This document shows positions 8,701 through 14,900 of a stretch of DNA of 18,491 bases, in pieces (position 1 is the first letter of the stretch; each line of letters opens with the position of its first letter). A program made the translations under genes and the position numbers. Source of the stretch: DASULK01 sp036381835. Its GTDB lineage: Bacteria; Actinomycetota; Actinomycetes; Mycobacteriales; Micromonosporaceae. The notes beneath the pieces are model-generated. The model ran no database searches. It saw only the letters and a program-made list of their open reading frames with translations, and had not been told where the DNA came from. Location: NCBI GenBank assembly GCA_036381835.1, contig DASVCA010000049.1:1-18491 (forward strand), written 5' to 3'.

Positions 8701-11700
8701 CCTTCCTCCTCAGAGATCAGGCTCTCCAGTAGCTCGTCGATCTCCTGTTCGGACAGGTCGTCGATCGAGGTGAGCAGCTTCTCCGGGTCCGGCCGACCCG
8801 ATGCGACCCGGTCGATGGCCGACCCGCCGGCCGCGCCACCGTCGGACGCGGTGACGAGCGGAGCCAGCTCGGCGATGGTGGGTGCGGCGAAGAGCATGCG
8901 CAGCGGCAGCTCGGTCCCGAACACCGCGCGGATCCGGGCGATCAGTCGGGTGGCGGTCAGGGAGTGGCCGCCGAGGGCGAAGAAGTTGTCGTGCACGCCC
9001 ACCTCGGCCAGGCCGAGCACCTCACCCCACAGCTCGGCCAGGCGCTCCTCGGTGGCGTTGCGCGGCGTGGCGGTGACGACGGCCGACGCGGTGTCGCGCC
9101 AATCGGGCTCCGGCAGCGCCCTCCGGTCGATCTTTCCGGATGCGGTGCGTGGCAGGCGGTCCAGCACGACCAGGGTGGCCGGCAGCATGTATTCGGGCAG
9201 CCGTCGGGCGAGCGCGGCTCGGATCGGCGGCCACAACGCGGCGACCGTGGCCGGCTCGACCGGCACCACGTATGCGACCAGTCGGACGTCGTCGTCGCCG
9301 GACCGCCAGGTCGTCACGACCGCGTCGCGCACACCGGGTTGCTCGCGGAGGGCGACTTCGATCTCACCTAACTCGATCCGGTAGCCGCGCAGCTTCACCT
9401 GGTGGTCGGCCCGGCCGACGTACTCGAGTCGGCCGTCCGGCAGCTGGCGGGCCAGGTCGCCGGTGGCGTAGAGACGGTCCCCGGGGCGCGGGGAGAACGG
9501 GTCGGGGCGGAATGCGGCAGCCGTGCGTCCCGGCTGTCCGAGGTACCCGCGGGCCACCCCGAGCCCACCGATATGCAGCTCGCCGATCACGCCCACGGGC
9601 ACCGGTTGGCCGGCCGGGTCGAGCAGATGCAGCCGGGTGTTGTCGACCGGGGCGCCGAGGTCCACCGGGCCGTCCAGGCCGATCCTGCCGGCGGTGGAGT
9701 AGATCGTCGTCTCGGAGGGGCCGTATCCGTTGATCACCGTGGCACCGCCGGCACCGAGCATGTCGGCCAGCTCGCGGGTCAGGGCCTCGCCGCCGCTGAT
9801 CCGCAGCCGTACGCCGGGCGGCACCCCGCCGGCGGCGACCAGCATGCGCCAGGTGGCCGGGGTGGCCTGCACCACAGTCACGCCCCGGGAGTCCAACTGT
9901 GCGCGCAGCGCCGCGGCGTCGCGTACCGTCTCGGCGCCGATCATCTCGATCCGGGCACCGGCGAGCAGGGGCAGCACCAACTCCACCACTGAGATGTCGA
10001 AGGCGAAAGTGGTGATGGCGGCGACCCGGTCCGTGGGGGACAGCCCCAACAGCCGGGACATGGCGGTGAGCAGGTTGACCACCGAGCCGTGGGTGACGGC
10101 CACCGCCTTCGGCCGTCCCGTCGACCCCGAGGTGTAGAGCAGATAGGCGAGGCCCGCCGGATGCCCGTAGCGGGTCGGAGGCACCGGCGGCTCGGCGTCG
10201 ATCGCCGCCTTGTCCTCCGCGTCGTCCAGGCAGCACACATGGGTTCCGGCCGGCCAGATGTCACCGACGCGGGCGCGACTGGCCCGATCCGTGACGATCA
10301 CCGGCGGCGCCGCTTCGGTCGCCATGTCCCGCAGTCGGGTCGGCGGCAGCTCCGGATCCAGCGGAAGGTACCCGCCACCGGCCTTCCAGGTCGCCAGGAT
10401 CGCGGTGACGACGGCCGGTGTGCGGGTCAGACAGAGTCCGACCGGCACGTCCGCCCGTACTCCGCGCCGGCGCAGAAGTCGCGCCAGACGGTTGCTGTCG
10501 GCGGCGAGTCGCCCGTAGCTGACCGACTCGTCCGCGGAAGCGATCGCCACCGCGTCCGTGTCGCGTGCCGCGTGCCCGTCCAGCAGGTCCGCGACCGAGT
10601 CGCGGCGCGGCGGCGCCAGCGGCTGCCCGCGCCACCGGTCGCGCAGTTCCCCCATCCGCCGCTCGGTCAGCAGCGGCAGTTCGCGGACCGGGGTCTCCGG
10701 CGCGGCGACGGCGGTGGTCAGCAGTGCCAGATACTGGTCCGCGAACCGCTCGATGCGCTCGGCGTCGAACAGGTCCCGGCGGTAGGTGATCCGCCCCCGC
10801 AGCCCGGCGGCGCGTTGCTCGACGGTGAGGGTCAGATCGAACTTGACCGTGCCGTTCTCGTGCAGTTCGGGCACGATGCGCAGGCCGGCCGCCGTGACCG
10901 GCGGGGGCGGCTCCTCCAAGGCGAACATGACCTGCACCACCGGGGAGTACGCCAGGCTGCGCTGCGGGGCGAGCAGGTCGACGATCTGTTCGAACGGCAC
11001 GTCCTGGCGGGCCAGCGCGGCGACCGAGGCGTCGCGGGCGGCGTGCAGGACGTCCCGGTAGCTGCTTCGATCGTCGAACCTGGCCCGCAGCGCCACGGTG
11101 TTGGCGAAGAACCCGACCACCTGCCGGGTCTCCGGTCGGCTGCGGCCGGAGACCGGCACGCCCACCAGCAGGTCCGGCTGCCCGCTGTGCCGGTGCAGCA
11201 GAGACTGGAACGCGGCGAGCAGGACGGCGAAGGGGGTGGCACCAGCCTCCCCGGCGAGGCGGCGTACGCCGTCGGCCAGCGTGCCGGGCAGGTCGAAGGC
11301 GACTAGGCCGCCCTCGGGTGTCTGCTCCGGTGGCCGAGGGCGGTCCGCGGGCAGATCGAGCAGGGTCGGTGCGCCGGTGAGCTCCGCACGCCAGAACTCG
11401 AGATCCGCGGCGAAGGCGCCCCGGTCGATCTGCTCCCGCTGCCAGAGCGCGAAGTCTCCGTACTGGATCGGGGGCGGCGGTAGGCTCGGCTCCCGATGCT
11501 CAACCGCGGCCTGGTACGCGTGGGCCAGCTCGTCGAAGAGGGTCGCGAACGACCAGCCGTCGGCGATGATGTGATGCACGACGACGATCAGGACGTGCTC
11601 CTCGACCGCGCGCCGCACCAGCCGTAGTCGGATCAGCGGGCCCGCCGTCAGGTCGAAGGGCGCCCGCCCCAGCTCGTCGAGGAGGCTGTCGGCACGCTTG

Positions 11701-11993
11701 TCGGCGAGCTCGGACGGTTGATCGGAGACGTCGGTGACCGGCAGGCGGACGGCCCACGGTGGATTGACGACCTGGGCCGGCTCCCCGTCCGCTGCGGTGA
11801 AGGTGGTCCGCAGCGACTCGTGCCGGGCGATCAACCAGGTCAGCGCCGACTCAAGTGCGGCCACCCGGAGGGTACCGGTCAGCCGGGCCGCCCAGACGAT
11901 GTTGTACGCCGCCGAACCCGACTCCAATCGGTCGATCAGCCACAGCCGTCGCTGAGTCGACGAGGCGGGCAGGAGGTACGTGTCACCGGTCAT
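8697..11993 (-). CDS. NRPS-2: C-A-PCP module with acidic docking-like tail
   Basis: Single-module peptide synthetase, 1098 residues from the ATG at 11993. I prefer this to the ATG at 12008 because the GAAAGGGG stretch lies between the two ATGs; it overlaps the NRPS-1 stop by 11 bases. Order: condensation domain (~5-440; HHIIADG at 140-146, intact), adenylation domain (~465-965; A3 YTSGSTGRPKA from 620 with Ala for the usual Gly, FDISVVELV from 665, A7 YATGD, A10 ASGK), carrier domain (ALGGHSLTATR, Ser1011), then a Glu/Asp-rich tail (DDLSEQEIDELLESLISEEEG) resembling a C-terminal docking peptide. It starts directly at the condensation domain with no N-terminal docking helix. Pocket residues read as D-I-V-Q-I-G-G-I-Y-K; this is related to the NRPS-3 pocket but matches no code I recall, so the substrate is unassigned. 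Leu875 is encoded by TTA (9371-9369), a codon rare in such genomes. No tailoring domain is present. Confidence 0.95.
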   Translation of the reverse strand: MTGDTYLLPASSTQRRLWLIDRLESGSAAYNIVWAARLTGTLRVAALESALTWLIARHESLRTTFTAADGEPAQVVNPPWAVRLPVTDVSDQPSELADKRADSLLDELGRAPFDLTAGPLIRLRLVRRAVEEHVLIVVVHHIIADGWSFATLFDELAHAYQAAVEHREPSLPPPPIQYGDFALWQREQIDRGAFAADLEFWRAELTGAPTLLDLPADRPRPPEQTPEGGLVAFDLPGTLADGVRRLAGEAGATPFAVLLAAFQSLLHRHSGQPDLLVGVPVSGRSRPETRQVVGFFANTVALRARFDDRSSYRDVLHAARDASVAALARQDVPFEQIVDLLAPQRSLAYSPVVQVMFALEEPPPPVTAAGLRIVPELHENGTVKFDLTLTVEQRAAGLRGRITYRRDLFDAERIERFADQYLALLTTAVAAPETPVRELPLLTERRMGELRDRWRGQPLAPPRRDSVADLLDGHAARDTDAVAIASADESVSYGRLAADSNRLARLLRRRGVRADVPVGLCLTRTPAVVTAILATWKAGGGYLPLDPELPPTRLRDMATEAAPPVIVTDRASRARVGDIWPAGTHVCCLDDAEDKAAIDAEPPVPPTRYGHPAGLAYLLYTSGSTGRPKAVAVTHGSVVNLLTAMSRLLGLSPTDRVAAITTFAFDISVVELVLPLLAGARIEMIGAETVRDAAALRAQLDSRGVTVVQATPATWRMLVAAGGVPPGVRLRISGGEALTRELADMLGAGGATVINGYGPSETTIYSTAGRIGLDGPVDLGAPVDNTRLHLLDPAGQPVPVGVIGELHIGGLGVARGYLGQPGRTAAAFRPDPFSPRPGDRLYATGDLARQLPDGRLEYVGRADHQVKLRGYRIELGEIEVALREQPGVRDAVVTTWRSGDDDVRLVAYVVPVEPATVAALWPPIRAALARRLPEYMLPATLVVLDRLPRTASGKIDRRALPEPDWRDTASAVVTATPRNATEERLAELWGEVLGLAEVGVHDNFFALGGHSLTATRLIARIRAVFGTELPLRMLFAAPTIAELAPLVTASDGGAAGGSAIDRVASGRPDPEKLLTSIDDLSEQEIDELLESLISEEEG

Positions 11994-14900
11994 GTGACCC
12001 CTTTCCATGCGGGTCGGGTTCGGTGCGGGTGTCGACGGCGACCAGGCGGAACTCGGCGGTGTGCCGCTCGCCCGCGGCGTCGGTCAACCAGAGCTGGTCG
12101 GGCGTCGGCAACATCTCGGTCAGCCGGACGGTGGCACCGGCGTCGCCCTCGGCCAGCACCCGGCGCACAGAACGGGCGAACCCGTCGATCGCGGCCAGGC
12201 TCGTGAAGTCGAGGAAGAACGGCTTCTTCTCGGCCGGCGTCTTCACGAACACGTACCGCGGCAGGCCGGCGTCGAGCTGCCACCGCCGTACCTGCAGGAA
12301 TCGTTCTGCCTCATCGGTGGTGTGCACGAACGTCAGGTCGGCCGCGGCGAACCGCCAGCTCTCCCGGGCGATCACCACGCGGTCGACGGTGATGCGCGGC
12401 TGGTGGTCGGCCGGCGGTCGGATGTCGAACCGCTGCACCACCTGCAGCATGAGCGGCTCGCCGAGCACCTCCGCCAGCGGCACCTCGAAGCGGTGGTCTC
12501 GGCTGCGCACCCACAGGCCACCCCGGCGGGGCTCGACCACACAGTCGCCGATCGCGACCGCCGTTCGTGGATCGAGCCCGCAGCTGTCGTGCCCGAACAT
12601 CAGGCGTCGGTCGCGTTCGGTGATTAGCTTGTCGGTCAACCGGGCCGGTGACCCGCCCTCCTCGCCGGTGGCGGCCAGCGTGATCCGGGGCCCCGGCAGG
12701 TCGGCGGCCATCGCCTCGACCAGCTGTCCCGGCTGCGGATGGTTGGTCGCGAACACCGCGGAGCGCAGGGTGTTGAGTCCGGGATGCATCTCCCCGACGA
12801 CCCAGTGGAAGTCGCCGCGGGCGACGGCCTGCGGGCTTGCCGCCGCGAGCATGATGTCGGGGCTGTGCTGGTAGGCGCCCATCCAGCCGGGACGCGGCGC
12901 GGCGAATACCTCGCGGACGCGGTCCGCGATCGCGTCGCTGTCCAACCGGATGCGGCGTCCGTCGTGCGCTGCCCCGGAGAGGATCCGCGTCCATCGGTCC
13001 TGCAACCCCCGTACGACGGGGGTGATCAGCTTCTCGGGCAGGGCGAACAACAGGTCGTTGGCCCAGTGCCAGAAGTCGGCCAGCGGGACCGTTTCGCTTC
13101 CGGTTCGGGCCGCCAACTCCTGGTAGCGCTCCTGGCAGGCCCGACGGAACAGCGCCGCTCCGGCGAAGGTGAACCAACGGGCGCTCTCCAGGAGCAGGCT
13201 CAGCGCCGGCCACAGCGTGGCCACCAACTCGGGAGAGAGACCGACTTCCGTACTGGAGCGGCAGTCCTCGTACACGAGGGTGCGACCGGCATACACCTGG
13301 CCGGCTCGCCGGGTCGGTGCCGCACCGGTCAGTTTGGTGAAGGTCGCCTCCAGTTCGGCCAGTGCCGGCTCCAGGCGGGCGGCGTCGCCGGTGGCGTCAA
13401 CGACCCGCTCGCGGGCCTGCTCCATGAGCTCCAGCGTGGCCAAGGCGGGACCGGCGACCTCGGGGTCGGGGATGGCGGTGAGGCGCTCGCGAACGGCGCG
13501 TTCGGGGAACAGATCCTCTTTCGGCACCTCCAGCGACCAGCTGATGCGCCGTTCGTCGCGCAGCCGCGCCAGCAGTCGGTAGACCTCGTCAACCGAGTCC
13601 AGCTCGCAATCCGGGTCGGCGACCAGTTCGGCGGCGATCTCCGCGGCGTTGCGCACCCCGTCGCAGGCAGCCAGCAACCGGGCGACGGCGGGCGGCAGCG
13701 GGGTCGGCGGAGTGAGCGGGAGGAGCAGTCGGCCGTCGACGACGGCCACGAAAGGCAGGCGTCGGGGGATCAGCCAGGGCCGCAGGCGCGGCTCGGCACC
13801 GGTGATCGCCTCGGCGAGTTCGGTGATCGCCCAGTTCTCGAAGAAGACGGTTCGGGTGAGCAAGGGCGTGGTGCCGTGGGAGACCCACAGCGGTGCACCC
13901 CGGTCCGCCACGTCCGCCCAGCCGACCGGGCCGAAGAACCCGATGGTGTCGTTCTTGGCGCAGTAGCGTTGCAGGTAGGCGGCGACCAGGGCGCAGTGCT
14001 GGCGGTGCTTGGAGCGGTGCAGCTGGTCCGGTGCGGCCCGCAGCAGCGGGTCGAGCCCGGTCCGCAGCGCATGCCGGTTCTGCCAGGTCACCGCCTCCCG
14101 GAAGGCGGGATCGCCGGCGGCGGTGCGCAGCACGGTGGCGAGCCGGGCACGGGTCCGGTCGTGGGATCGCGCGAACCGCTGCTCGTCGGCCTGCCGCCGC
14201 GCGAGCACGTCGACCAGGGCACGGCGGGCGTCGAGCAGCCGATCGGCGAGCACCGGGTCCGCGGGCTGCGGCATGGTCTGCGGCGGCTTCCCTCGGCGCA
14301 CCTGCTGTTCCACCCGGTTCCACCGGCCGCGTTGCGCCGGAGGTGCGGCCAGCCGAGCCTCACGTATCCGCTGCAGCATCTCGCGGGCGGCCCGGGCGTA
14401 CTCGTCGCGACTGGCGAGCAGGGCGTCGGCGACGGCAGCGTGTTCGGCGTCGCCCAGTTCGATCAGAGGTCGGATCGGGAACCCGGCCGCACGCAACCCG
14501 ATCCACCGCCACAGTGCCCAAGGTCCGGGCGTCGGTTGAACGAGATGCGACCGGCCGGTATCGGTACGGAAGGCGGCGCGGTCGCGTGCCGTGATGCGTT
14601 CGACGGCGGACGGTCGGGCCGCCCGGTCGATCTGCGCGGCCAGCCCGGCGAGGGTCCGATGCTCATACAGGTCGCGGATCGGCAGTTCGACGCCGAAGCG
14701 GTCGGCGATTCGGAAGGCCAGTCGGGTGGCGAGCAGCGAGTTGCCGCCGACGGCGAAGAAGTCGTCGTCGGGCGCGACGACCGGGATGCTCAGCAGTTCG
14801 GTCCACAGCGGTGCGAGCCGGGCCTGGGTCGGGTCGGTCAGCGGATGCTCCGCCACGGCGGTTCGCTGCGCCGGCACCGGGTCGGGCAGCGCCGCCCGGT

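Noticed and set aside
11994..12008. Upstream ATG start for NRPS-2 at 12008
   Set aside because: The purine-rich binding site lies between this ATG and the next, so the five extra residues (MERGH) are probably untranslated leader.
14500..14700. Assembly artefact or gene boundary between the NRPS and LanB-like parts
   Set aside because: The frame is continuous through the junction, codon composition does not change, and no stop, new ribosome binding site or promoter is visible there.
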